Of a DNA stretch of 64,000 bases, positions 1-10,080 are shown in pieces. The stretch's first letter is position 1, and every line of letters starts with the position of its first letter. The notes below the pieces were generated by a model, which was not told the DNA's origin, did not search any database, and was given only the letters and a program-made list of their open reading frames with translations. This stretch comes from Chinchilla lanigera (Eukaryota > Chordata > Mammalia > Rodentia > Chinchillidae): NCBI RefSeq assembly GCF_000276665.1, contig NW_004955473.1:9602865-9666864 (forward strand), in the 5' to 3' direction. A program made the position numbers and the translations under genes.

Positions 1-395
1 CAGGTACACATAGAAATGAAGTCAGGAGGAGGTTGATAGGCCAAGAACTTAGGGAAGTGATTTGAGATCTCATTCAGGTTAAAGAACAGATTTAGTGTGG
101 ATGGTGAAGTATATATTAAGGTCTAATTATAAGGTTAGAGTCTTGCAGATTTAAATAGAGAGTCTATTATGGCTCAACTAAGTTTTATAACTAAAAAGTA
201 ATGTTGAGTAAAACATGAAAAGAATCTTTAAACTCCTGTGAAGCATGTGGCTGTGATTAGCGCTGTGAAAGCTTGTGAGATCAGAAAACCTGAAGCAGGA
301 AATGAAATGCAAATGCCCTACCTCTATCTGTCTGTTTTTTCTCTCTATGTCTATATAATAAATATATACTCTTATGAACATATAACATATGTATA
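1..395. other. Unique AT-rich DNA, no gene seen
   Basis: No recognisable repeat, exon or RNA gene. Open frames here are short and low in complexity. The right border is the target-site duplication of the L1 that follows. Confidence 0.6.
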
Positions 396-412
396 TTTAT
401 TATATATTTTTC
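396..412. repeat. Left target-site duplication of the L1
   Basis: The 17-bp sequence tttattatatatttttc is identical to 1617-1633 and marks the 3' (A-tail) side of the minus-strand L1. Confidence 0.9.
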
Positions 413-1616
413 TTTTCTTAATTTATTTTAAAAATAAAAGAAGGAAAACATTAACAAATAGACATCCATTTACAAAATAGCATAAGAACAATACAAGCAA
501 TACAGAGTTACAGACAAAGTGGTAGGAAATTAATGGTTATTGTATTATGTAATGATATCTTCAAAGTGGTTCCTCAAGGAAACAAATAGAGACATGCAAG
601 ATTAATCAAATAAGTAATCATTCACTGTTCCTTTCAGTAAAGCGATAGAAGTCAGTAGAACATCTGTGCTAGCTATCCTGTGTATACATACATACATAAT
701 TTCCCCTTCTTTTTCTCTTTTCACTCACCCCAGTTGCAGTTTACTTTTGAGCAGTTTCCTTTCGTTTCACAATGTCTATCATACCTCCTAATTTTTTTTC
801 CCTCTTTCAGGCTCTTACACTAGTGAGACAATACATTGCTTACACATGGAAGTCAGGTTTATTTCACTTATGAGTATGGTCTCTAGTTGTGATCATTTAC
901 CTGTAAAAGATTCGAATTTATCTTTCTTTATAGCTGAGTAGTATTCCATTATATAAAAGTACCACAATTTTTTTATCCATTCCTCAGTGCATGGGCATTT
1001 GGGTTTCTTCCACAATTTAGCAATTAGAAATTGTGCTGCTATAAACATGGGGGCACATATATCGCTGTGATATGATGTTTTCAGATCTTTTGGGAAAATA
1101 CACAGAAGAGGAATAGCTGGGTTGAATGGGACCTCTAGACCTAGTTTGCTGAGAAATCTCCAAACTGATCTCCACAGTGATTTCACCAGTCTGCATTCCC
1201 ACCAGTAGTGGAGGAGAGTTTCTATTTCTCCACAGCCTCTCCAGCATTTGTTATTGGTTGATTTCTTAATGCTAGCCATTTTTCCGGGGTGAGATGAAAT
1301 CTCAATGTTCTTTTAATTTGCATTTCTCAAATGACTAATGATGTTGAACATTTTCTCATGTATTTATTTGCCATTTGTATTTCTTTATCTGAGAAGTGTG
1401 TGTTCATTTCAGCTGCCCATTTTTGGATTGGCTCTTAAAATTGGGGTGGGGGCTGGCGTTTTTTAATTCTTTATATGTTCTAGATAGAAGACCTTTGTCT
1501 GAGGGACAGTCAGCTAAACTTTTTTCCCAATTTGTAGGTTTTCTTTTTATTCCGCTGGTGATTTCTTTAGATGTGCAAAAACTTTTCAGCAGGATGAGAT
1601 CCCAGTTGTTGATTAT
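413..1616 (-). mobile_element. 5'-truncated L1 LINE with target-site duplication
   Basis: On the minus strand 1279-893 reads as the C-terminal part of L1 ORF2: a cysteine-rich stretch (CWRGCGE), then HYWWEC, the LGLEVPFNPAIPLL segment and YYSAIKK near the end. Sequence up to 1616 still looks like ORF2 on the minus strand, with stops and frame breaks. The lower end (about 413-560) is the L1 3' UTR ending in an A-rich tail (T-rich on plus). The element is flanked by a perfect 17-bp direct repeat, tttattatatatttttc, at 396-412 and 1617-1633, so it was inserted as one unit by target-primed reverse transcription. It is about 1.2 kb against roughly 6-7 kb for a full L1, so it cannot move on its own. 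Confidence 0.93.
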
Positions 1617-1633
1617 TTTATTATATATTTTTC
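1617..1633. repeat. Right target-site duplication of the L1
   Basis: Perfect 17-bp copy of 396-412, at the 5' truncation point of the L1. Confidence 0.9.
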
Positions 1634-1701
1634 AAACTATTTGAACAGTACAAATGTAAAAAATATAGATGAATAAGTGTTTAAGTGAAACACTGGTCCT
1701 T

Positions 1702-2098
1702 TGTTATTGTTTAGATGTAAAATGTGCCCCAAAAGTCTCATATGCTCAGAGGTGTGGCTTTTGGAAGGTGATTGGATTGCAGGGGTGCTGTAGTCAACAG
1801 GGGATCGAACCATTGCTGACACCATGTGTGGTAAGGAGGTGAGGCCTGTTTGGAGAGGTGGGCCACTAAGGGAATGACCTGAAATTGTTTCTCCTGCCTG
1901 GCACCGCTTCTCTCTGCTTCTGCACTCCCATGGGTTGAACGGCTTCCCTCTGCCAAGCCCTTCCACCATGCTGTCCCTAGGTTGGAGGCAGCTGTCATGT
2001 ATAGGCTGAACCCTGTGAAAGGATGAAATAAGTAAACTCGTCCTCCTTAAATTGTGGATGCTAAGTATTTTGTTCCAGTGAAGGGAAGGCGATGATTG
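1702..2098 (+). mobile_element. ERVL-MaLR-type solo LTR
   Basis: It begins tgttattgtttagatg and holds the usual order of segments for this LTR group: ccccaaaagtctcat near the start, a central block with ttccaccatg, then a late block (aataagtaaactcgtcctcc) leading to a gtattttgttccag-like end. There is no internal retroviral sequence, so it is a solo LTR. The exact right end is uncertain by about 10-30 bp. Open frames over it on the minus strand (2134-1637) are not genes. Confidence 0.65.
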
Positions 2099-3561
2099 CT
2101 TGGGACTGTGGTCTGATTCTTCATACGTATTCAAAGTGACTTCAAAGTACTGAGGAAATAGAACTCAACCAACTTCAGTTAGGATATGTTATGGGGCATT
2201 AAGAAGGCAAAAATAAATATGAGTTAGAAATATCTGGCTTGTTAATCATAAGCCCTTCAGCATTTTTATGCATCATTAAATATATTATAGCGATTTCAAA
2301 TGTAAGTCAGTTCAATGGCACTTAAATGTATTTTCTTCTTACTAGGAAAAACTGCCAATTAACTCTAACCTTCACTCGATTTACCATGCCTCCTTCTCTC
2401 TCTTGCACCCTCTGCCTATCAGAAGTATGTTCTCAGATAGAACTTTATACCTTTATTAGCATACACAAGGGGTCCTAATCTCAGTGCCTAGTATATTTTC
2501 AGACAGTGAGGAAGAAATTTAAACAAATACCTAAATAACAATAAAAGTTCATGCGTAATGTAAAAGAAGTTTAAAAATTATTGCAGCACATAAAGGCAGA
2601 AATAGTCATTTGCATATGCAGGTATGTTAGGGAATACTTGCCTGTAATCCCGAGGCTCTCAGGTTGCCTGTCAGATTCATAAACCTCATCCCACCAAATT
2701 TGTTTTCCACCTTGGATTATCCCTCCCTAATCTTTCATCATCATCAAAATTTGCCACATTTCCCCAAATAGTCTGGTACAGTAACTGGTGCCAATAAGAT
2801 AATATTGACTTATTAACGGATGCCTTTTGAAGAGTTTCTCTGACTTTAAAGTTCCATCCATTAGTAGTTATGTTATTTATCAGTAATATGGACCTTGTGT
2901 TTGTACATAGTTTATATATGTTAACTAGTAAAATTTTGTGAATCATTTGTACCAATTAAAAGGTAATATTCTAGGTGGAGAAGTTCTCTCCAAGTGGTAC
3001 AATGTTTTCGTTAATTTTATTATCATCATTTCCTCAATCAGTGAGGCTGGGATTATTCAGAAATTTAGAAAGCAAGCTCTAAAATATGCAACTTTGTCCT
3101 GCGCCTGTGAGCCCAACCTCAATCAAATCTAACAGTTCTCAGTTCCAAGAGTGCATTTGATCTTGCTGTGTTTTCTGCTTGATTTCGTTCAGCTGAAGTG
3201 AAATGGATGAAAAATTTTAATTTGTCTTTTTTGCATTCATATATAAAAAGTCATTGGGTGTTAGTTGAAAATTTATGAAGTGACATTCTTGTTAATAAAG
3301 ATAAATGAGATGGCTTGTTTTATTAATATTAATGCTGCACATAATGTAGCTTTGCTAAGTAAATATAGGGTTACATTTTGCAAACTTTGCAAATTAAGCA
3401 TCTATAGCAATTATAGAGTTTAAGGCCAAGTTGTAATTTTTCAGGTACATTTTAATTGATGGCAAACTTTTAAGGACTGATGAAAAACTTAGATTTATTT
3501 AAAATATACATGAGGAAATTTAATAACAGCCTTGATGATTTCCAGTATTTGTAGTGATATC
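2099..3561. other. Unique AT-rich DNA, no gene seen
   Basis: No repeat family or coding exon was recognised. Short frames near 2686-3132 on both strands show no known motif and overlap each other, as expected by chance in AT-rich DNA. Confidence 0.5.
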
Positions 3562-3576
3562 TCAATTGTCATGCCC

Positions 3577-3670
3577 AGGGGCTGGGGATTTAGCTCAGTG
3601 GCAGAGTGCCTGCCTGGCAAGCGTGAGGTCGTGAGTTCGATTCCCGGGTAAAAATAATATCAAAAAAAAA
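3577..3670 (+). mobile_element. ID-like tRNA-derived SINE
   Basis: A body of about 75 bp begins ggggctggggatttagctcag and carries tRNA-like pol III promoter boxes: A box tagctcagtgg at 3591-3601 and B box agttcgattcc at 3634-3644. An A-rich tail follows. It is flanked by 14-bp near-perfect direct repeats (tcaattgtcatgcc at 3562-3575, tcaatcgtcatgcc at 3672-3685), showing L1-type retroposition. It is not a tRNA gene, because the 3' half does not fold as a tRNA and it has an A tail. Confidence 0.93.
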
Positions 3671-3918
3671 TTCAATCGTCATGCCTACAACAATGATAAT
3701 TAATGGTAATTAAGAAGAAAAATATTTTATGGTCTAATACAAATCTGTGCCATCACTATGAACTCTATAGTGGGGCCACATGTCCTGGCTGCAATGACAT
3801 GCTTATAGTCGCCGCAAAAGAAAGCAGGTCCAGCTTTTCTGTGGGAGGTAGGAACTAAATAGTGGGAAAACAGAATATGGGGAAGGAGAAAGACTTGGTC
3901 ATGCCTTCACTTCATGCT

Positions 3919-4020
3919 TTCATTCACTCACTAAATATTTATGAGCACCTATCACATACCACGGCCTGTTGTAGGTCTTGTAAATAAGACAGATGAAGTC
4001 CTTGTTCTCATGGACATTTG
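3919..4020 (-). repeat. L2-type LINE 3'-end fragment
   Basis: The segment cattcactcactaaatatt followed by gagcacctatcacatacca and then ctcatggacattt matches the well-known reverse complement of the L2 3' end. Divergence is high, so this is an old mammal-wide fossil. Confidence 0.6.
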
Positions 4021-4192
4021 TTACTTCACTTTCGGATGGGGGTATCCTGTGCTTCTGTTATGCTCTGTTAGTTGCTGGGCAAAGGTGCCTGAGTGAGTCT
4101 TTCGGATCCATGCCCTAACTTGATTAAAATGACTAAAATGTTGAAGTGGAGAGAAGAGGGGAGAGCTGTAGTTAAACAAAAGAGCACTGCAG

Positions 4193-4262
4193 AGGACTGG
4201 GTTTGCAGCTCAGCAGCAGAACACTGGCTCTTATTCATGAAGCGCTGGGTTCCATCCCAGAC
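4193..4262 (+). mobile_element. Old tRNA-derived SINE body
   Basis: A degraded ID-like body (ggactgggtttgcagctcag ... gcgctgggttccatcccaga) keeps the A-box and B-box regions in the right spacing. It is much more diverged than the other ID-like copies and runs directly into a dinucleotide repeat in place of its tail. Confidence 0.65.
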
Positions 4263-4263
4263 A

Positions 4264-4268
<5 letters not shown>

Positions 4269-4319
<51 letters not shown>

Positions 4320-4322
4320 ACA
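4269..4322. repeat. Compound (CT)n-(CA)n microsatellite
   Basis: About 13 CT units are followed by about 13 CA units, joined without a gap to the 3' end of the old SINE. The open frames over it (runs of S/L or H/T) are repeat translation only. Confidence 0.95.
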
Positions 4323-7300
4323 GCTAAGCTCTTCTCTCCTTAGCTCGTCTCTTCACTGCCTGTCTAGTTTCACAGTGGAGTAGCAAGTGTGAATTCTCTG
4401 TGGGCAGCATGTGACCCCACTTCAACTTTTTCATGATCATTTTGGAAAGCAGTGGGAATAAGAAGCCCAGCATTGACAGGACAAGAGGTTTGATGTGACA
4501 CGTGTTCCAGACCAAGTCTTTTTCTTTTCAGTTTTATGGCATAAACTTTGATTAAAGTGATAACTGTTACTTCACATGTAAATGTATATATTATCAGAAC
4601 AAGTATTAATGTATGAGAGGCGTGCACTGTAAAAATCAGGTCACCTCTTTGCATAGATTGAAAGGTTAGTTTTCCTAAGATATGTATAAATGACTTTGGC
4701 TCACTGACAGTGCCAATGAACTGGAACAAAAGTTATAATCACAATTGATCCTCAATCTTCATATATATTTAGATTTGGTAGCACACCCATTTATACTTCA
4801 ATGAAGAACAAAACCATTTCAAGACTACTCAAAACCATTTTGTTCTGAGTAATTTGTTTATTTCTTACTTTCTTTAGTGAAAGGATTTGCTTTATGACCT
4901 AATGTTACTCTGTCAATAAAGCATGAAAATTATTAATAAAAATCTATTTATTCAAGGTTTTTGAATATCTAGGTGCTTAATTAAAATTACTTGAAATTGA
5001 TATTTCAGATGATGTAAAGGAACAAATTAAATGGTACTTTAGTCTCTTTTTCAGCAAGACTTGTGGATATTTTTTCTTGTATTTTTCTTCACAGGATCAC
5101 AGTATTAGAAAAATTGTTATTTCACAATCAAGATTATATGCCCTTGCTTTGTGTAAAATAGTTAATTTCCTGGCAGGGTTCCTAATTTATTATACCCTAT
5201 GTTAGCAAATAGGTACCTACTTTTACATTTTTGCCCTACTTTTAACTAATACTTAACAGAAGATGTGTAGACTATTGTCTGTCTTGGCAGTATGCAAGTA
5301 GGATGGGCTTTGACCCAGACATTTATTATTAAGAGTAAAACTATTAAAGTAAAATTCCCACTCAGTGCACATACATCAGGAAATCCTTTATTTATATATC
5401 AGACTTTTCTTCCTTGCCTTTCTCTTTCCCTCGTCTCTCTACGATCAGTTTCACATTTGCACAGTCTTAAGGGATCTGGGTCCTCCCTTCATCTAGTCAA
5501 AGTTCCTTTGGTTGCAAGAAATGAAAAATCACTTAAGGGAATAAAGTGGAAGGTTATTAAAAGAATATGGAGACACCTCACAAAATGTAAGAGCTGGATG
5601 TAACTGCCGTGTCAGGAACTGAGGAAGCTCTTTCCAAGGTTCTGAGATTGCATAGTTATTCTTTTTTTCTTAACACCTCATACTAAGTTTGGATTATAAC
5701 TGAAAATGGATTTCAACAAGGAAATTTCCATACATTAAATTACTTCCCAATGGTGAAACCAAGATTATAAACTATTTTTACTGAAATTTTATGGCCTCTT
5801 ATAATGCAATTTTGATATACTTATGAGTCATTAGAAACCAAGCCATAACAAAGCTTGGTTACATTCATTTTTTATCATTCATTTTTTTATTTTATGTAAA
5901 AAAGGTAAAACAAAATTTCAATATCAATTGGAAAAATTTTTATGCCCATATCTTGTACCCTGAGCAACTACTTTAAAGACAGCAACATGTAATGTAGTAA
6001 CTATTGTCATTGTCCTATTGCTTTGTTATACATAGCTATTCTTATGTCTGCTTCTCTCTCATAGCTTCTTTCTACACAGCTTCTCTGAATTCCTCTCACT
6101 TTCTCCCCTTAAATCCTTGATTTCCTTACTCGGCTTCTTGTGCTTAGTCATCTTTAGCGTTGCTGAATATGGATGTCCTAGCCCTAACTCCAAATGAGCT
6201 TTCAGATCTAGTACCTGTAACATATCTCCATATTTTTAATTTATTGTGATTGGCTCAACTCATCACATGAATAGAAATCCTTCTGCTTTCAAGGTGTAAC
6301 CTTGATCCAGTCAATTGCATACATGGCAGGTCACAGGTTCTAATACTGTGCTTCCAATAGAGACTGCAGCTAGGTCTTACATATAGTGTAGTAGACTCGA
6401 CTCAATATTGGAGTTTGCTTCTCAATATGCTCTCTTAATTAGTTTTGAATGAGAGAAGAAGAGATCCCAATGGTTAGCAGAGCTTTCTCTTACAAAGATG
6501 GTCAGCTTTCTCCATTCTAGACTTGTGGTGGGAGACGTGTTTACCTCAACTAGAGTTGGACATCCCAGAGTGTGACACAAAGCTCAACAACTTTTGTAGC
6601 AAACAGAGAGGAAAAGTTTTTTAGGCAATTATTTTTACATCAAGTCAATCCTTATGCAAAAGCTTCTTGAATTACAATGGATAACGTGCAAAGATTTTAC
6701 CATGTGGCACTGTTGCTGTACATATAGTCATAGACCACCAGGCCTGAAATTCTCGAACCTGTGTCATTCATAGGAATGAAGATTCTGTGAATAAGGCATG
6801 CTGGATACTTTGTGCTGAATGAACTCATCTGTACTCAAATAGAAGTACTTACAATGCTGCTATAGTTTGGAGCCCAAAATACATTACAAATGTATTTTTA
6901 AAAGCACTTAAAAGATCATTCTCAAACTACAGTGCAGCTCTTTAACACTGTGTGTATATGTATATGGGCCAGAGATGGAGAGCTACAATGTACAACTGGA
7001 GTAATGCTTATGCTGCAAGTTAACAAAGTCATTAAACTGTGTCTCTACGAGTTACAATGAGGAGATTTTAAGGATCATGATATAGAAGAACTTGGTTAAG
7101 ACAATTCTAAGATGCATTAAGCTATCCTTGATGTATCATGCTTTCAGAAAGCAAAGTTTCTTTAAAAAAAAAAAAAAACAACTAAAAGGTTTTCCTTGAG
7201 ACTCTTCTACTATCTTTTATTCTGAATGTTTAAGTAAGGAGTAAAAAGTTCGTAAGCAACAATGCCTCAAACTTGCCAGTATCTTACATTCAGGTTTGAA

Positions 7301-7481
7301 AATTTTCTTCTAGAATGCCTCAAGACATGTGCACTTTCCTTCCCCACAATGTTAGCACGTTTGGTGGTAACTTAGGGAGAGTTAGCCACTGGTTGCTCAA
7401 GCTTTTCTACTTCAAGGTCTTTGCAGATCGTGGTTCCCTAAATTTTATGTATAATGACCTCTCACTTTTTGGAGTCTTCTA
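4323..7481. other. Long unique AT-rich block, no gene seen
   Basis: About 3.1 kb without a repeat family or exon that I recognise. It contains a 15-base A run at about 7164-7178. Frames at 5292-5603 and 4370-4729 have no motif and no codon bias that I can point to. If the locus has conserved regulatory DNA, this is one of the larger repeat-poor blocks where it could lie. Confidence 0.45.
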
Positions 7482-7495
7482 TGAACATCCTATCT

Positions 7496-7590
7496 AGGTA
7501 ATTTTTGTGTGTGTGTGGTACCAGGAATTGAACTCAGGACCTTGTGCTTGTAAGGCAGGCGCTTATGCTGCTGAGCTATATCCCGGGCCC
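7496..7590 (-). mobile_element. ID-like tRNA-derived SINE
   Basis: Reverse-complement ID-like body: ggtaccaggaattgaactca (B-box side) to gctgagctatatcccgggcc (A-box side), preceded by a T/GT-rich tail. Flanking direct repeats tgaacatcctatcta (7482-7495) and tgaacaccctatcta (7591-7605) differ at one base, so this is a retroposed copy. Confidence 0.92.
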
Positions 7591-7724
7591 TGAACACCCT
7601 ATCTAAAGTAGACCTCTTCACCCCTCCCCATTCTCTCACATTGTGCTCCTTTCTTTTGCCATTTTTCATTTACCACAATATGAAAGTATTGCCTTTAATC
7701 ATTTTATGTGTCACTGAATGTTTC

Positions 7725-7855
7725 CCCCTCAGACTGTAAGCTCTGAGATGGCAAGGACTATATTTGTGTCAGTCACCACTAGCACCCCCAGTGCCTTATA
7801 CAGTTCATAGCACATAAAACATACTCAATAAATATATAAGGGATGGATGAATGAA
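7725..7855 (+). repeat. L2-type LINE 3'-end fragment
   Basis: The order agactgtaagctctgagatgg ... ccccagtgccttatacag ... catactcaataaatatataa ... gatgaatgaa matches the plus orientation of the L2 3' end. It is old and diverged. Confidence 0.6.
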
Positions 7856-9456
7856 GAAAGCAGTAAAACACTATTGCCCTCAATCACAAAATGGCCACAT
7901 ACGCCATTGTTTCACTTCAGAAAACATGGAAGAAATCCATTCCCATATATTGGGTGTCTCGTCTATGTTCACTTGCTTAATATTAAGGTCATCCATGGAG
8001 AAAAGGATAAGGGATTTGGGCATATTTTACTAGAGGGAAAGTCCTCCCACCAACCTTTCAGAAAGAATAATTATCAATATTGAATATACTTGTAGAAAAG
8101 TTCCTTTATTTTGAATGATGTAGGATAATGCTTTTTTCCTACACTGAATGTAACCATATAGTAAGGACCCAGAACAAGATATTAAATGTCCCTGATACCC
8201 TGGAAGCTACTATAGTGTTTTATTATAACTGCCATCCTTTCAAGATTAATTGTGGTCCTGTCTTCTAACAGCTTGCATTAGTATTGTCTATTTTCATTTT
8301 CTATAAGTGGAATCACGCAGTTTCTACCCTTTCAACTTTATGTTCATAAAATTCATCCATCAGCAATGCTATTGCATGTCCCATACTTAATATTTTTAAA
8401 GAAGTAGAAACAAATAGGAAGACAGAATGAGGGGGCAAAGTAGAAGGGAAAGGAGACTGGTCACATACAGTGAAGACTGAAGATTTATGTGTTGAAGTGA
8501 GCCGTGTTCTATTAAATTCACTTTGCCTTCCTTGCTTCCTCTAGCTTTGCTTTCCAGATCCTAAACATGCAGCTTACAAATATCTGCCCTTGGGAAAATA
8601 CTTACTGATCCACTGAAAATCCATCTCTGTTACTGAGAAAAGAATCTTTTGAGCCCATGCTCTTTCCCTGAGGTGTGTCAGTGGTGTCGTTTCTTTTTAC
8701 CAGGGACAGCATTTAGTTATTGATCCTTAATGCATATGTCCTGAAGGTGTTTATTAAATTGAGTTTAGGGACACTGTTCTTCTGTCTCAATGCATAAGGT
8801 TATGAGAAGACCTACCAGGGAGTGATGATGAAAAAACTGATTAAATTTCTGGACTTTACACAGAAACAGATAAAAATAGGATACTATGCATGATTTAAAA
8901 TTGGCAAGGACAGGTCTTCACTGTGAAGAATCTCTTCATGTTATTAATCATGAGTTATATATTTTTATGACAGTCAAAGAAAGAATTTTTAATTAAATGC
9001 ACCTTAATAACCTTCCCTTAGAAAATCCCTTTCTAAAAATAAATGTAGCATCAAATAATCTATGGAAGGTGTGAAGTAATTGTTCTACAGTCCTATATAA
9101 TGAGGAAGTACTCCCTGACAGAGAAGGTTGCCAAGTACTTGCACAAATTACTAAAGAAGGCTGGGGAATCAATGACCATCTGTTCAGCATGGATCTCATG
9201 CAAGTGTGCCTGGAGCCAGGGGGCTGGATGACATGATCTTTTAGAAAGAAAAGATCTTTTGTTTTTCACTTGATGAGTATCAGGCTTCTCAAGGCTTAAA
9301 ATGCCTGAAAACTTAAGAAATAAAGCAAGGTGTTCCTTTGGTTCACGCAATGTGCCTTTCTCTCTTGTAACCATTTTCAGACTTTATGCTAGAGAACACC
9401 TGGAGCCAAAAGACACCATTTACTTCACTGCTTCCACTCCAGAAACCACACAGATA
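7856..9456. other. Unique DNA, no gene seen
   Basis: No repeat or exon recognised over 1.6 kb. Overlapping frames at 7847-8083 and 8993-9374 show no domain. Confidence 0.45.
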
Positions 9457-9617
9457 GGGAAGAAAGGAAGGAAGGAAGGAAGGAAGGAAGGAAGGAAGGA
9501 AGGAAGGAAGGAAGGAAGAGAAAAGGAGAGGTAATAGAGGAATGGAGGGAGATAAGAGAGAAAGGAAGGAAAGAAAGAAAGAGAAAGAAAGAAAGAAGGA
9601 AGGAAGGAAGAGAAAGA
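9457..9617. repeat. (AAGG)n / (AAAG)n purine microsatellite
   Basis: A nearly perfect AAGG run at about 9465-9518 is followed, after a degraded purine-rich link, by AAAG and AAGG units at about 9560-9617. The whole segment is almost pure purine on plus. The K/E/G/R frame on plus and L/P/S/F frame on minus are repeat translation. Confidence 0.95.
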
Positions 9618-9821
9618 TCATTGTGCTATTCCTTTACTAAAGAGCTATTATTTACTGGACCTCATTTAAAAACATTTTTATTGCTTTTTAATGTGGTCAA
9701 AATGACACATTTAAATCTACAATTTTGCGTGGCCTGCATATTGATCCAATCCAGACACCACTTGAAAGGTCTTTGCAAGCCACTACGGCTCCATACAAAA
9801 TAGTAATCAATACCACTTAGA

Positions 9822-10075
9822 CTATTTATTGGGTGCATTTTAGGTATGGGCAACTGGTAAGCACTTTACATAATTATCTCATTTAATTTTCTCAATGACC
9901 TGGAAAAGGCAGATATCACTATCATTGCACTTATAAATGAGAGAAGTGAGTGTCGTCTAAGACAAATGACTGGCCTTCAGTCTCATAGCTAGTTCATTTA
10001 AGCACCAAATTATAAAGTCAGATCTGCCTGACTCCAAGGCTCATATTACTTCTCTACACCATACTTTTCTAATAC
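9822..10075 (-). repeat. MIR-type SINE fossil (possibly with L2 end)
   Basis: The segment runs tatttattgggtgcatttta, gcactttacataattatctc, then gcagatctgcctgactccaa-like sequence before ttctctaca. This is the order of a reverse-complement MIR element. It is diverged, and the ends are approximate. Confidence 0.55.
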
Positions 10076-10080
10076 TTTGA

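Noticed and set aside
893..1279. 128-codon minus frame
   Set aside because: It is the C-terminal piece of L1 ORF2 in a truncated insertion, not an independent gene.
1637..2134. 165-codon minus frame
   Set aside because: Covers a MaLR-type LTR in its non-coding antisense.
3577..3650. Possible tRNA gene
   Set aside because: Has A and B boxes but no tRNA fold in the 3' half, has an A tail and target duplications: an ID-like SINE.
6857..6900. Possible MaLR LTR start (gctatagtttgga)
   Set aside because: Only about 15 bases match and nothing LTR-like follows.
9457..9617. CRISPR-like repeated array
   Set aside because: Plain AAGG/AAAG microsatellite without spacers, in a mammalian genome.
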